64,000 nucleotides of DNA from Trichomonas vaginalis G3 (taxonomy: Eukaryota; Parabasalia; Trichomonadida; Trichomonadidae): assembly GCF_026262505.1 (NCBI RefSeq), contig NC_067208.1:5899962-5963961 (forward strand). Reading direction: 5' to 3'. A program made the translations under genes and the position numbers. How positions within the stretch are numbered: position 1 is the first letter of the stretch; every line of letters begins with the position of its first letter. Shown here piece by piece: positions 38,390-47,354 of this stretch. The notes beneath the pieces are model-generated. The model ran no database searches. It was not told the origin of the DNA and saw only the letters and a program-made list of their open reading frames with translations.

Positions 38390-40024
38390 TTATTTACCTG
38401 GTGGTGTGTCGTTACCGATATACTTTACGCCTTGTGAGAAAACTAGGAAATATGTATCTCTACATAACCATATCTGAGGTGCTGGAGGTCTTGATACACC
38501 GTTATTGAAGTTATAATATGTATCATTTTCTCCCGTATATAATGGGTTTCCTTTAATTTGTATAGGGATGTTCTGACCGTCTGAATCAATGCCGTCGAAA
38601 GTATATCCGGCGTTATTTCTTTCACACTGAACGTTCCACATAAACGATGTACCATCACTTAAACAGTTCTGATATTTCTGACCTGTTGGGGTATTTTTTG
38701 CCATTACGATTGAATCTTCAAATTCTTTAGTGCATTCCAAACCTCCTGATAAGTCAGAAGCTACCAAATTTTGTTGTAAGAAACGAGCACCTGTTGAATC
38801 AACCGGCTCGTCCGGCATGTTCTTTCCATTAACGGTAAGCTGAAGGTTTGTATAAATTGGGTTCTCAAATACTGTATAATCGTTATCATGTTTTGGAAAC
38901 ATTATACTTATGCATGTTGTGTTAGTTACTGGCATGTTGATTGTTGATTGAATACCAGCAGCTGAGGCAGCAATCAGGAAAGCGTTATAATCAAGCTGTT
39001 GAGAAGGAATCATTTGAGGAGTACTGAATATTTCATGAATCTTTTCCTGAGTCGTTTGATTTACACCAAAACCGTACATATTTGATTTCAACATTAGGAC
39101 TGTCATTCCCACACACTGAAGATTGCACATTCCTTTACCGACATCGAGTGATTTAACCTCCTGACCTCCTACAGTTGAAGTCGTTATGTTAAATTTATTT
39201 ATAATTTCTGCTTCATTGTTAATTTGTGTGAATGCGTGTCTGAACATTGATGATAAATTCTTATCGGTTGTGAAATTAATGCTCTGACCTTCAACATATT
39301 CTTTATACATCTTAACATTCAACGGGTCAACCATGCACCAAACGAGCCATTTAGACTTTACGTAAAATTTACATTCTAACTCTCCGCATTCACGATTAGG
39401 ATAAAGGTCGAAAGCCTGAAGTGCTAAAATATCGTCAAACGGTAAGTTTGCTTCAAATTCGACGGGATGAGGTAATCCATCTTTGAAATCAGCAATGTTT
39501 ATATAAGTTCCGCAAACAGATGAGGAGTAGTAAGAAACGTTTTCGTAAAATGAATGAGTAAATTTTTTAGTCTTTTTCTCCTGTTTTGGTTTGATTGTCG
39601 AATATGCAAAACCTTCCCTAACGCATTCGTTTTGCTGATATCCTGTGCTTAAGTTATTGCATAAAATTTGTAGTTGGTCTAAAATTTGATTTGAGCTCTT
39701 CCATCCAATGAATAACTTAACGAGGTGGTCAATATCGTTAAAATTGTTTTTATCGATGCCGACCAATTGCAACATTAACCGAATCTTGAATGTATAAAAT
39801 CCGTCTGTAATCTGGCTGATGACATGATCCGAGTGAGTCAAGGGTGCACGTGTCTCCTGATTTTCATTGAAAGGTGCAAATTGGTCGTGACAGTCGGACG
39901 TCTTTAGTACAAACGATCTTGTTCCATCATTAACCTGTACCGGTTTTGATAAATTTTCGAAGTATCCGGCAACGTTTCCCTGTTTTTCTCTATTAGTTAA
40001 ACGGGTATTGAACGATGAATTCAT
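38390..40024 (-). CDS. Major capsid protein (Maverick 1), probable
   Basis: 544 residues from ATG 40024 (MNSSFNTRLTNREKQGNVAG). Size, position and beta-rich texture fit a double jelly-roll capsid protein. The segment LFIGWKSSNQILDQLQILCN aligns with FWIGFDDAFYAVAGYQILAN in the second Maverick, the core region expected for this family. Longer open sequence upstream of 40024 is not supported, because it would overlap the promoter region of the divergent gene at 40065. The assignment rests on comparison between the two elements and known Polinton gene content. Confidence 0.75.
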   Translation of the reverse strand: MNSSFNTRLTNREKQGNVAGYFENLSKPVQVNDGTRSFVLKTSDCHDQFAPFNENQETRAPLTHSDHVISQITDGFYTFKIRLMLQLVGIDKNNFNDIDHLVKLFIGWKSSNQILDQLQILCNNLSTGYQQNECVREGFAYSTIKPKQEKKTKKFTHSFYENVSYYSSSVCGTYINIADFKDGLPHPVEFEANLPFDDILALQAFDLYPNRECGELECKFYVKSKWLVWCMVDPLNVKMYKEYVEGQSINFTTDKNLSSMFRHAFTQINNEAEIINKFNITTSTVGGQEVKSLDVGKGMCNLQCVGMTVLMLKSNMYGFGVNQTTQEKIHEIFSTPQMIPSQQLDYNAFLIAASAAGIQSTINMPVTNTTCISIMFPKHDNDYTVFENPIYTNLQLTVNGKNMPDEPVDSTGARFLQQNLVASDLSGGLECTKEFEDSIVMAKNTPTGQKYQNCLSDGTSFMWNVQCERNNAGYTFDGIDSDGQNIPIQIKGNPLYTGENDTYYNFNNGVSRPPAPQIWLCRDTYFLVFSQGVKYIGNDTPPGK

Positions 40025-40064
40025 TTTATTAAAAGTAAAAAATAATTTTTGTAATAAATAAATA

Positions 40065-40412
40065 ATGAGTTTAGACACCCAAGCTAAAACTTACTTTTGG
40101 ACTAATCAACTTGAAAACGAATTTCCTCTAGAATTTATAGGTTCGAAGAATAAAAAATATATTGTGGTCGAACAGTGCAAGGCGGTGATAAAAGATATGT
40201 TAGTAGGTGATGTTATAATGCATGCTGATTTCATTCAGCGTGACCATTACTGTGATTATTCATGCTGTTTCGTTAATAAAGAAGCTAATAGAAAAACGGC
40301 TAAGTATGAATATACAGGATTTAAGAAAACGTTTAAAATTTGGTTTTCAGATTTAAACTTACAACCCGTTAAAGTTGGAGCGTTTATGGTCAGATTGTTG
40401 TTAATTTATTAA
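40065..40412 (+). CDS. Maverick 1 protein, possible minor capsid (penton-like)
   Basis: 115 residues, beta-rich (KKYIVVEQCKAVIKDMLVGD, ADFIQRDHYCDYSCCFVNKE). It is divergent from the capsid gene by 40 bp. Position next to the capsid gene and strand pattern suggest a single jelly-roll vertex protein, as does the comparable location of the gene at 55909 in the second Maverick. Sequence similarity between the two is weak by eye, so this is a guess. Confidence 0.5.
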   Translation: MSLDTQAKTYFWTNQLENEFPLEFIGSKNKKYIVVEQCKAVIKDMLVGDVIMHADFIQRDHYCDYSCCFVNKEANRKTAKYEYTGFKKTFKIWFSDLNLQPVKVGAFMVRLLLIY

Positions 40413-40420
40413 AAATATTT

Positions 40421-40494
40421 AAAGACCCCTACGGGGTCATGAGCCACTTTGTGGCTTAGGTGAGATCTCACCCGATTTCTCACCTTCATGTTTT
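40421..40494. terminator. 74-bp palindrome block, copy 2, at convergent gene ends
   Basis: Perfect copy of the subterminal block at 31911-31984. Here it fills the gap between two convergent genes and overlaps the stop codon of the minus-strand gene by two bases, so it may act as a bidirectional terminator or 3'-end signal. A second role in replication or packaging is possible because the same block lies at the element's ends. Confidence 0.55.
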
Positions 40495-41461
40495 ATAAGC
40501 GTTTAACGTGGTATACACGATGAATATTTGAGATTTTAAATAATTTTGTAGCTTCAATCTCTGCCGTTAATATATCGAAAGTTTTAACAAGACCGAAAGT
40601 TTCTTTATACTTCTTCTTTACATCAGATAAAAGGAAATCATCAGCTGTGGGATAATTTTTATTCAGAAATTCTAACATGTTCATTTTATCTTCGGCTGGT
40701 TTTTCTGCCTCTCTCTTTAAATCTGCGTAATTGTTTCTCATACGTTCTATCTCTTTTACGGAATAGTTATATTTCCTCACAGCTGCTTTACATTTCGAAC
40801 ATTGCGGATTCATTTTGGTGTTATATTCTGAAACCTTACCTGCCAAAATAACTAAAGCATCAATGGCTTTCTTTAATTCTGAAGCAGTTGGTTTTATCTG
40901 TTCATGCCATACTTTACCTCTTCTGTCTTTATCTCGTATCTCCCACACACATTTAGCACATAAAGTTAAAAAGTTATCGTAAATCTTAAACTCCTCAGAT
41001 TTATAAATATCCGAAATGTTTTTATAAACCATGTCACAGTCTTTATCCATAACCTTATGGTTGTAATGAAAACCTAAGAATTCACAATTTACCTTACGAA
41101 TGAATTTCTTAATTTCTGCAGAATCAGTAACTTTAACCTCAATTTCATCGAATTCAGGAATAGTTAATTTCTGTTGCTGTACTTCAGGTAATTTAGGTAA
41201 ATGATCTACAATATCTTGGATTTCATATAGTTCCTGTCCATTTGTTTCATCTTTCGCGTTACAGTCTAAATTTCCTGCTAAAAGTTCTTGCTTAATTTTT
41301 AGCATTTCTGTTTCGAAAGTAAATGAAGAAGGAATAAAGTTTTTCATTTCTACTAACATTGATGTAGGATTCATGACTAAAGAATTTGGTGCTGTGGACA
41401 GAGTCCTGCCGCTAGCGTCTGCCGTTATCGAAATTGTGGATGTTTCGATTTTTGTGAGCAT
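40493..41461 (-). CDS. Maverick conserved protein, 322 aa, unknown
   Basis: Not recognised by function, but a strong homologue lies in the second Maverick (63370-64000): MDKDCDMVYKNISDIYKSEE, then CVWEIRDKDRRGKVW, KMNPQCSKCKAAVRKYNYSV, YPTADDFLLSDVKKKYKETF and a shared C-terminus YHVKRL. The CSKC pair could bind metal. The central part is helical. Conservation between two otherwise divergent elements makes it a core Maverick gene, possibly a virion or replication protein. A box TTTCTATAAAAAGAT precedes the ATG. Confidence 0.8.
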   Translation of the reverse strand: MLTKIETSTISITADASGRTLSTAPNSLVMNPTSMLVEMKNFIPSSFTFETEMLKIKQELLAGNLDCNAKDETNGQELYEIQDIVDHLPKLPEVQQQKLTIPEFDEIEVKVTDSAEIKKFIRKVNCEFLGFHYNHKVMDKDCDMVYKNISDIYKSEEFKIYDNFLTLCAKCVWEIRDKDRRGKVWHEQIKPTASELKKAIDALVILAGKVSEYNTKMNPQCSKCKAAVRKYNYSVKEIERMRNNYADLKREAEKPAEDKMNMLEFLNKNYPTADDFLLSDVKKKYKETFGLVKTFDILTAEIEATKLFKISNIHRVYHVKRL

Positions 41462-41516
41462 ATCTTTTTATAGAAATTAAAAAAATAAATTTTTAAAAAA
41501 TAAACTTAATTTTCAT

Positions 41517-41544
41517 CAGGTGAGAAATCGGGTGAGATCTCACC
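41517..41544. repeat. Partial copy of the palindrome block
   Basis: AGGTGAGAAATCGGGTGAGA followed by TCTCACCT is the GGTGAGATCTCACC part of the 74-bp block in reverse orientation, upstream of the 322-aa gene. A related sequence is at 42601-42628. Confidence 0.75.
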
Positions 41545-41648
41545 TTCTGCCCAAAAATAAATTTTGGCATAAATTTAATATCTTTTGGATAGTAAAACAT
41601 ATTCATAAGTATTCACTAAACATTCATTAAATTTCTTTTCTATTGCAT

Positions 41649-41933
41649 CTAACCTCTTATTTTCATTTTCAATAACTTTTCGATATTCTTCATCATCTCC
41701 GGCAGTATTTGGATCTTCACGTTTGAAATCATAATTTTTCCGTTTTTTATTTCAAGTTTTAAGTCATTAACTTCGTTATGATAACGGTCATATTCTTTTA
41801 TGACGTAAGTAAAGACAAAAATTGTCGTACCTTCGATTTCAAATCTAAAAGAACCATCAACACAGTTTTGAGGGTCTGTTAGCGAATCGATGAGATAATA
41901 TTCGAAATCGGTTATTATTCTTTTTGGGTACAT
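41649..41933 (-). CDS. Maverick 1 small protein, 94 aa
   Basis: Not recognised. A strand-rich protein (FRFEIEGTTIFVFTYVIKEY) with a helical end (IQILPEMMKNIEKLLKMKIR). It is preceded by the same T-rich upstream box as neighbouring genes (AATTTCTCTAAAATG), which supports it as a real gene. Confidence 0.65.
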   Translation of the reverse strand: MYPKRIITDFEYYLIDSLTDPQNCVDGSFRFEIEGTTIFVFTYVIKEYDRYHNEVNDLKLEIKNGKIMISNVKIQILPEMMKNIEKLLKMKIRG

Positions 41934-41979
41934 TTTAGAGAAATTAAAAAATAAAATTAATGAAAAATAAATTAGGTTT

Positions 41980-42549
41980 TTATTTCACATTCGTACCGTG
42001 TCGCTTTGTGATTTTTTTGGGTTTTTCAACATATTTATCATTAAAATATTCTTTTATATAATTAATCTTATTCTCCAAATCTGATAATGACTTATACTCA
42101 TAATCTTCCAATCCTCTTCTTTTAAGGTAATCCATCTGACTAAGATGGGAATAAAAATTGTATTGTTTATGAAATGAACTATATGCACGTCTCTCATCCA
42201 TTGTTAACAAAAACCGTTTTTTCTTACCTAAAAATTCCATATTTCTTGAAAGAATATCACAACAAAGTTTATACGCTTTCTCCCTGTTCTGTAATTCTTG
42301 AATAAATTCAGCTTTCATCTTTTCAGCTTCTGATATTTCTTCGTTTAATATAGTTACTTCGAATAATCCGTTATTATAGTATAAAGGAACTTTTGTATGT
42401 ATTTTGAATTTAACGTCTGAATCCGGACTGTAACCGCAACTTTCTTTCATACGTTGTTCAGCTTCTTCAGTTAAATTTAATTCTAAATCTATTGCTCCTG
42501 AAGGTGACCATTGCGTCGGTCCAATATAAAATTCGCAAGTTTTTGTCAT
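41980..42549 (-). CDS. Maverick 1 protein, 189 aa, unknown
   Basis: Not recognised. The N-terminal 60 residues are strand-like (CEFYIGPTQWSPSGAIDLEL), and the rest is helical and charged (EEISEAEKMKAEFIQELQNR), ending in a basic tail (KPKKITKRHGTNVK). The upstream box AATTTCTCTAAAAGATG is almost identical to that of the 94-aa gene. Confidence 0.65.
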   Translation of the reverse strand: MTKTCEFYIGPTQWSPSGAIDLELNLTEEAEQRMKESCGYSPDSDVKFKIHTKVPLYYNNGLFEVTILNEEISEAEKMKAEFIQELQNREKAYKLCCDILSRNMEFLGKKKRFLLTMDERRAYSSFHKQYNFYSHLSQMDYLKRRGLEDYEYKSLSDLENKINYIKEYFNDKYVEKPKKITKRHGTNVK

Positions 42550-42600
42550 CTTTTAGAGAAATTAAAAAAATAATTTTTTAAAAATAAACTTAATTTTTTT

Positions 42601-42628
42601 CAGGTGAGAAATCAGGTGAGATGTCACC
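42601..42628. repeat. Partial copy of the palindrome block
   Basis: AGGTGAGAAATCAGGTGAGA followed by TGTCACCC, a slightly diverged copy of the sequence at 41517-41544, again between genes. Two further small hairpins follow near 42666-42700 (CGTCGCTTTGCGACG and AGCCCGAAGGGCT). Confidence 0.65.
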
Positions 42629-42746
42629 CAAAAATATTTTTATGCTATTCTACAACCGTTGTTATCGTCGCTTTGCGACGTTGAGCCCGAAGGGCTTTCT
42701 TCATCATCCATTATTTCATACAAACTAAATATTTAATTTATAATAA

Positions 42747-43262
42747 ATGTTATGGACTTTAGCTCAGATAGAAAATGGCGTTCCTGACTTTTCACACATT
42801 AATTTTGATGATTTCCTAAAGAAAGCAGATGCGGTAAATAAGGAAGAAATGGCAGAAGTTAAAAATGAATTGGGTAATAAATTAGATATGGAACCAATAC
42901 ACACTCACGATATAACACAGATTACGGAACTTCAGAAAATTTTAAACGGAAAGTTGGATTCGTCAAGGCGTTACGGTTATGAAACTTTATTAAGTAATCC
43001 CGAAGATATAAATTATCTCAAAATGTTAAACACTGATAAACTAACTGTTGACGGTAATTATTTAATAGATACTGAAAATGGTAATTTGGTAATAAAAACT
43101 AACTCTACAGATGTGATAGCAAGATATAACGGGGAGAGTTGGGCGTTAAGAATTAAAAATAAAGATGGAAATTGGGAGTTAATAGATATTAACGAATTTA
43201 TTCGAAACGTTAACGAATCGTTAATGAATCATCAGGATGTTTTAAATAAATTAATTAGTTAG
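42747..43262 (+). CDS. Fiber-like protein of Maverick 1
   Basis: 171 residues. After a helical start, the segment EPIHTHDITQITELQKILNG followed by KLDSS is typical of phage tail-fiber and needle proteins (HTH-x2-I-x-DL..L..KL). The C-terminal module (NYLIDTENGNLVIKTNST, IARYNGESWAL, helical end) is shared with the 78-residue protein at 38113. It is probably a capsid-attached fiber or spike. The class assignment is from pattern and not from a search. Confidence 0.7.
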   Translation: MLWTLAQIENGVPDFSHINFDDFLKKADAVNKEEMAEVKNELGNKLDMEPIHTHDITQITELQKILNGKLDSSRRYGYETLLSNPEDINYLKMLNTDKLTVDGNYLIDTENGNLVIKTNSTDVIARYNGESWALRIKNKDGNWELIDINEFIRNVNESLMNHQDVLNKLIS

Positions 43263-43295
43263 GCAAAATTTATTTTTTATCTTTTATTAAATAAT

Positions 43296-43565
43296 ATGGC
43301 TTGGGGCTTTTGGAATAAAATAAAGTCTGGATTAAAGAAAGCATGAAATTTCGGTAAAAATCTTATTGGAGGCATCGTCGGAACTGCTGCTAAGGTTGTT
43401 CCTGCTATCGCTCCTGTGCTTGATAGATTTAAACCTGGATTAGGATTAGCTGTAGAAACGGGAGTAAATGGCGCTAATGAAGTTATGAAAGCAGTAGATA
43501 ACGGGGATTGGACGAATGCATTCGATAACGCGAAGGCATTAAGTACAAAAATAAGATTGAAATAA
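43296..43565 (+). pseudogene. Small hydrophobic virion-type protein gene, broken
   Basis: About 90 codons, starting MAWGFWNKIKSG and containing Gly/Ala-rich amphipathic stretches (GGIVGTAAKVVPAIAPVLD). The texture is like small membrane-active or core proteins of adeno-like viruses and Polintons. The copy appears broken (about one break). It follows the fiber-like gene by 33 bp on the same strand. Confidence 0.5.
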
Positions 43566-43575
43566 GTTAAAAATT

Positions 43576-44130
43576 TCACGCATCGTATTCCCTCCTGAAT
43601 TTGTTATAGTATATCTTTCGTTTTACATTCTCTTTATCGAAGCAATCCACATATAACGCATGAGTGTATTTATCTTCTCTTATCTCTAACTCTCTGTACT
43701 TCACGCCGTTATAATAATAAAATACTTCAATTTCAGGATCGAAATATAAATCGTTAAAGAAGAATCGTGAATAATTTTTAACCTCAAACGCTGAATCTGG
43801 TAGTTCTTGAATGTAGTTAAACTCACGACCCTCATAACCTTGTTTATTTCTCTGATTTTCTGAATGTGATACCTGTCTTAGATTATCTATATCGTAATTA
43901 TCTCGTTCATGATTTTTATGGTCGATTTCTAAATTTTCGTCATAATCGTTTAAAAATTGTTGTGCAACTACTCTATGTTTCAAATAACCCGTTCCGTTTA
44001 ACTTAATTCGTATATAACCGTTTCCGTTATCTCATTCATGAATTACATAACCGTCTTTCTTTCTCCTTATTTCAAACGGGTATTCCGAAAATATTTCGTA
44101 GTCATTATCAGCTTTGCAATCTTGCCACAT
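43576..44130 (-). pseudogene. HNH endonuclease with NUMOD4-like N-terminus, broken
   Basis: Homing-type nuclease of the NUMOD4-HNH kind. The N-terminal part has SEYPFEIRRKKDGYVI (NUMOD4-like), followed by the HNH core KHRVVAQQFL, then LEIDHKNHERDNYDIDNLRQ and VSHSENQRNK. The C-terminal 80 residues are strand-rich and possibly DNA-binding. The gene seems broken (about one break). Such genes are selfish passengers in phages and giant viruses; presence in a Maverick suggests transfer from a DNA virus or phage. Upstream box CTTCTATAAAATG. Confidence 0.75.
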
Positions 44131-44192
44131 TTTATAGAAGATAAAAAATTTAAAATTTTATGAATAAATGTAATTTTTAATTCCTATAAAAG

Positions 44193-44567
44193 ATGACTAA
44201 AAGTAGTAAAATAGTATTGAACGATATAAGAAAAGAATTACCGAAGATTAAAATCATCGAACCATTTCAGCCAGAAGTTATAGATTGTGATTCCAAAGAT
44301 GATTTTTCGGAAATAATAAGTGCAGACCAGGAGAAGTACGCGGGCATGACGACTCAAAAATTAAATAAAATCTTTCACATCCCGGGTTATAAAGTAACTA
44401 AAATTAAAGGAGAAATTTGTTTAAGAAATATTAAGGATGGCGAAAAAGACAGAGACGAAGAGAAAAAAGTTATGGATGAGATAAAGAAAATCAAAGATGC
44501 ATTTAACGCATTATCTGAGCAGTTCGAATTAATAAAAGACACAGTTCTCAAGACTGCACAGGTTTAA
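44193..44567 (+). CDS. Maverick 1 protein, 124 aa, unknown
   Basis: Not recognised. An acidic N-terminal region, a central fold-like segment (TTQKLNKIFHIPGYKVTKIK) and a C-terminal helix (VMDEIKKIKDAFNALSEQFE). It is 33 bp before the packaging ATPase on the same strand, so perhaps a partner in packaging. The upstream box AATTCCTATAAAAGATG resembles those of other genes in this element. Confidence 0.65.
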   Translation: MTKSSKIVLNDIRKELPKIKIIEPFQPEVIDCDSKDDFSEIISADQEKYAGMTTQKLNKIFHIPGYKVTKIKGEICLRNIKDGEKDRDEEKKVMDEIKKIKDAFNALSEQFELIKDTVLKTAQV

Positions 44568-44600
44568 TGTAAAATTTCGTTTATTTTTATTTTTATTAAA

Positions 44601-45419
44601 ATGTCTATTAAAAGAAAATTGTATAATGACATAATGGAAGAATTTGCGAAATGCGATAATGAGGATTGTGTACAGCATGACATACATCCCGAAATTGATA
44701 TAATGTACAATAGCATTAATATATTTCTTGGTCAGAGAGGAAGTGGCAAAACCTTTAACGGATTTAACATAGCAGCTCTGATTTCCAGAATTCCCACAAA
44801 ATACCACCTTTTCGTTTTTGTTTCAAATAACCCAAACGATGAAACGTTTAGGAAATTCAAACCTTTAGTTAAAATTCCTTCCGTGTTAATTTCATATCAG
44901 GAGAGTGAATCATTTATGACCGAATTAATAGAATATAAGCAAGCATACGACAAAATTAAATTCAAAAAATTAGAAGGAAGATTAACAGATGAATGCAAAA
45001 AAGATATTTTATCACATTTATACATTAATGATTTCCACAATCCCTCGTTGCATACTTTAATTCTTTACGACGATGCTTTAGAAGTATTTAAGAAACCAAA
45101 CGCTAAAGAGTTTAGGTATTTGTTAGAGAATCGCCATACACGTTCAACGTATATTTTAAATATACAGGACTGGAAAGGAATAAGTCCTCAGTTAAAAGCT
45201 AATATTGATTCAGTATGGATGTTTGGTGGTTATCCTCGAAATCGTTACTGTTATATATTTAATCAGCTTTCATCACCGATGGATAGAGATGAAATATATG
45301 AAGTGTATAAGAACTTAAACAAACGTGAAGCGTTAATTTTTAGTAATAAGAGCAGTGGTACTGTTATAAAACAACTTTTAGAAAACGGTGAAACATATGA
45401 AATATTTAATAATACTTAA
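44601..45419 (+). CDS. DNA packaging ATPase (FtsK/HerA, A32-like), Maverick 1
   Basis: 272-residue P-loop ATPase that is expected to pump element DNA into capsids. Walker A is GQRGSGKT (44-51), Walker B is LILYDD with Asp157-Asp158, and a sensor-like HTRSTYILNIQDW follows. Size and motif spacing fit the A32-like packaging enzymes of Polintons and nucleocytoplasmic viruses. The integrase start codon follows after 2 bases, so the two genes are tightly coupled. Confidence 0.9.
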   Translation: MSIKRKLYNDIMEEFAKCDNEDCVQHDIHPEIDIMYNSINIFLGQRGSGKTFNGFNIAALISRIPTKYHLFVFVSNNPNDETFRKFKPLVKIPSVLISYQESESFMTELIEYKQAYDKIKFKKLEGRLTDECKKDILSHLYINDFHNPSLHTLILYDDALEVFKKPNAKEFRYLLENRHTRSTYILNIQDWKGISPQLKANIDSVWMFGGYPRNRYCYIFNQLSSPMDRDEIYEVYKNLNKREALIFSNKSSGTVIKQLLENGETYEIFNNT

Positions 45420-45421
45420 AT

Positions 45422-47110
45422 ATGTCGGATAATAACCTTCTTCAAACTATCGACAATTACGTAAGGAATAAATGTGATAAAGACCATGGGTTTATACCGT
45501 ATGAATATGATAAAACTTTTCACAGTAAACCTGAATATGTAGAAGCGGATAAAGACGAAAAAACATATTTTGGGAGACAGAGAATATTAATAGACGACCA
45601 TTATTCATTTCAGTATTTTAAACGTTATCTCATTACAAGAAATCCCGAAAATGAAAATTGGCGTATTCTTTGGAATTCATATCTTAAAATAATGGATGAA
45701 CGAAGGAGTGAGTTTTTACAGAAATGTAATCCAAAAGAACGTAAAAAATTTTTAACGGAGAGAATGAATTTTTATCTTAACGCTCCCAAAATGGATAAGA
45801 GAGTTTTGCGAAAAGCTTTGGTAAATGATATGAATCAACCGTATCAAATGACTGAGGGGGAATTTGAAAAATATTTTAATGAAGTTTATGCACCAGCGAT
45901 GAAAAAAGAAAGAATCGAAAAGGAGGAAGACCATAATCCATGGTCTACGACCTTGCCGCATGGCGGCTTAACGAAGAAGGAAGAGAAAAAGAAAACATTT
46001 GAACAGTTATTAGATGAATTGATTAAAACGGCTGACAGAGAATTAACGTATGAAGAGTTAATGGATAAAATTAAAGATTTTCCACCATCCCCATGGGATT
46101 CGAATGAAATTTACCAACAGTATTTACAAGGAATCGAGAATAGAAAGGACATAACGAGAATTAAAAGGCAGATTGAACCTATACCAATACCATTTCGAAC
46201 TAAATCTAAGCAGGCATATTTAATCATAGACGATAAATTTCCGTATTTGAAGAATGAAAAATATTTAGTAAATTCATTTCCGAAAAGTAATAGACAATAT
46301 TACCTTCATTCTGTTTCTCCTCACGGTTTATTTATCATCGATTTAATGTTTAACGGTGCGGAAGTTTATCTTATCGCCATTGAAAATAACACTCGGAAAC
46401 TTTATGTAGAACCTACAAACTTAATTAACGACGGCAATTACGAATCGTTAACGCAAGATAAAAGAAATACTTGTTTATATTTAAACGCTTTGGAGAAAAT
46501 AATTAGAAAGGGTGCAGATATAAAAGCGTTAAAAGGAGATGGCGAAGGAGCTTTTAACTCTGACAAATCTAAAAAGTTTTATAAAAATAACGGTATAACA
46601 TTTATTCCTGTGGAAAGAATAAGGTTAATAACCCCTAAGGATAGCTATAAAACGGATCCTTATCATCATTCACGAGCAATCGTTGATAGGGCTATCAGAA
46701 CCTTACGAGACATGGCGTTTAATGTCAGAAAGAAGTTAAACCCAACGTTAATGCAACAGTTAGTAGATGTTTATAATAACACACCGCACTCAACACTTTC
46801 TAAAATCATGAATTTTCCATTAACTCCTAATCAGGTAGCAGGTGATATAGAACTTGAAAATGAAATATTTAGAAGAATTAAAGCAGAAAATTTCAACGTC
46901 ATACATAAACCCGGTTATGATGTCGGTGAAGGTTCTAAAGTTTATGTTTTAGAAGATTATGATACAATGGCTAAAAAACGTTTGAAAGTTAAACAGGATA
47001 TATGGAGAGTTGAAGATTACGTTAATGGTTGGTATCAACTCCGAAATGAAAATACTGGAGAGAAGATAAAAAGAACTCGTGCTTATATCAATCCTTTACA
47101 TCTTTTTTAA
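45422..47110 (+). CDS. Retroviral-type integrase (rve), Maverick 1
   Basis: 562 residues. The integrase core is in the second half: the first acidic strand around Asp307 (HGLFIIDLMFNGAEVYLIAI), the second in ALKGDGEGAFNSDKSKKFYK, and a third acidic position in the helix SRAIVDRAIRTLRDM. It is followed by VYNNTPHSTLSKIMNFPLTP and a C-terminal SH3/chromo-like region (SKVYVLEDYDTMAKKRLKVK). The N-terminal 270 residues are helical and not recognised. It inserts the element into chromosomes. The reading frame looks whole. Its 3' end overlaps the end of the convergent minus-strand gene. Confidence 0.88.
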   Translation: MSDNNLLQTIDNYVRNKCDKDHGFIPYEYDKTFHSKPEYVEADKDEKTYFGRQRILIDDHYSFQYFKRYLITRNPENENWRILWNSYLKIMDERRSEFLQKCNPKERKKFLTERMNFYLNAPKMDKRVLRKALVNDMNQPYQMTEGEFEKYFNEVYAPAMKKERIEKEEDHNPWSTTLPHGGLTKKEEKKKTFEQLLDELIKTADRELTYEELMDKIKDFPPSPWDSNEIYQQYLQGIENRKDITRIKRQIEPIPIPFRTKSKQAYLIIDDKFPYLKNEKYLVNSFPKSNRQYYLHSVSPHGLFIIDLMFNGAEVYLIAIENNTRKLYVEPTNLINDGNYESLTQDKRNTCLYLNALEKIIRKGADIKALKGDGEGAFNSDKSKKFYKNNGITFIPVERIRLITPKDSYKTDPYHHSRAIVDRAIRTLRDMAFNVRKKLNPTLMQQLVDVYNNTPHSTLSKIMNFPLTPNQVAGDIELENEIFRRIKAENFNVIHKPGYDVGEGSKVYVLEDYDTMAKKRLKVKQDIWRVEDYVNGWYQLRNENTGEKIKRTRAYINPLHLF

Positions 47111-47354
47111 GCCTAAACTGTCTTATTTTTGCTTTAATCCCGAACTCTTCGCATAAATGCCTAACGTTCGACTGTGATAAATTACGGTTGCGGATTCTTA
47201 ATCTAATGGAATTTAAACTATCCTCTTCAAAATTCCCTGACTTCTGAAGTGCATAAATGAAGCAGCAATCGTTTAGTTCTGGTATCTGGTTATTTTTATC
47301 ATCAACAACTTCCGTAAATATCTGATATCTTTCTAAATTTAAACCTGATATATA
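47088..47354 (-). pseudogene. Maverick 1 gene of unknown role, 3' part beyond mariner
   Basis: Minus-strand frame with NLERYQIFTEV and CCFIYALQKSGNFEED. It corresponds to NLERYQIFNEL and the following region in the gene at 59161-60739 of the second Maverick. The mariner at 47355-48654 separates it from the other part (48655-49493). Function unknown. Confidence 0.7.

Noticed and set aside
43277-43579. 100-codon minus-strand frame next to the HNH gene
   Set aside because: Antisense shadow of the small hydrophobic Maverick gene on the plus strand.
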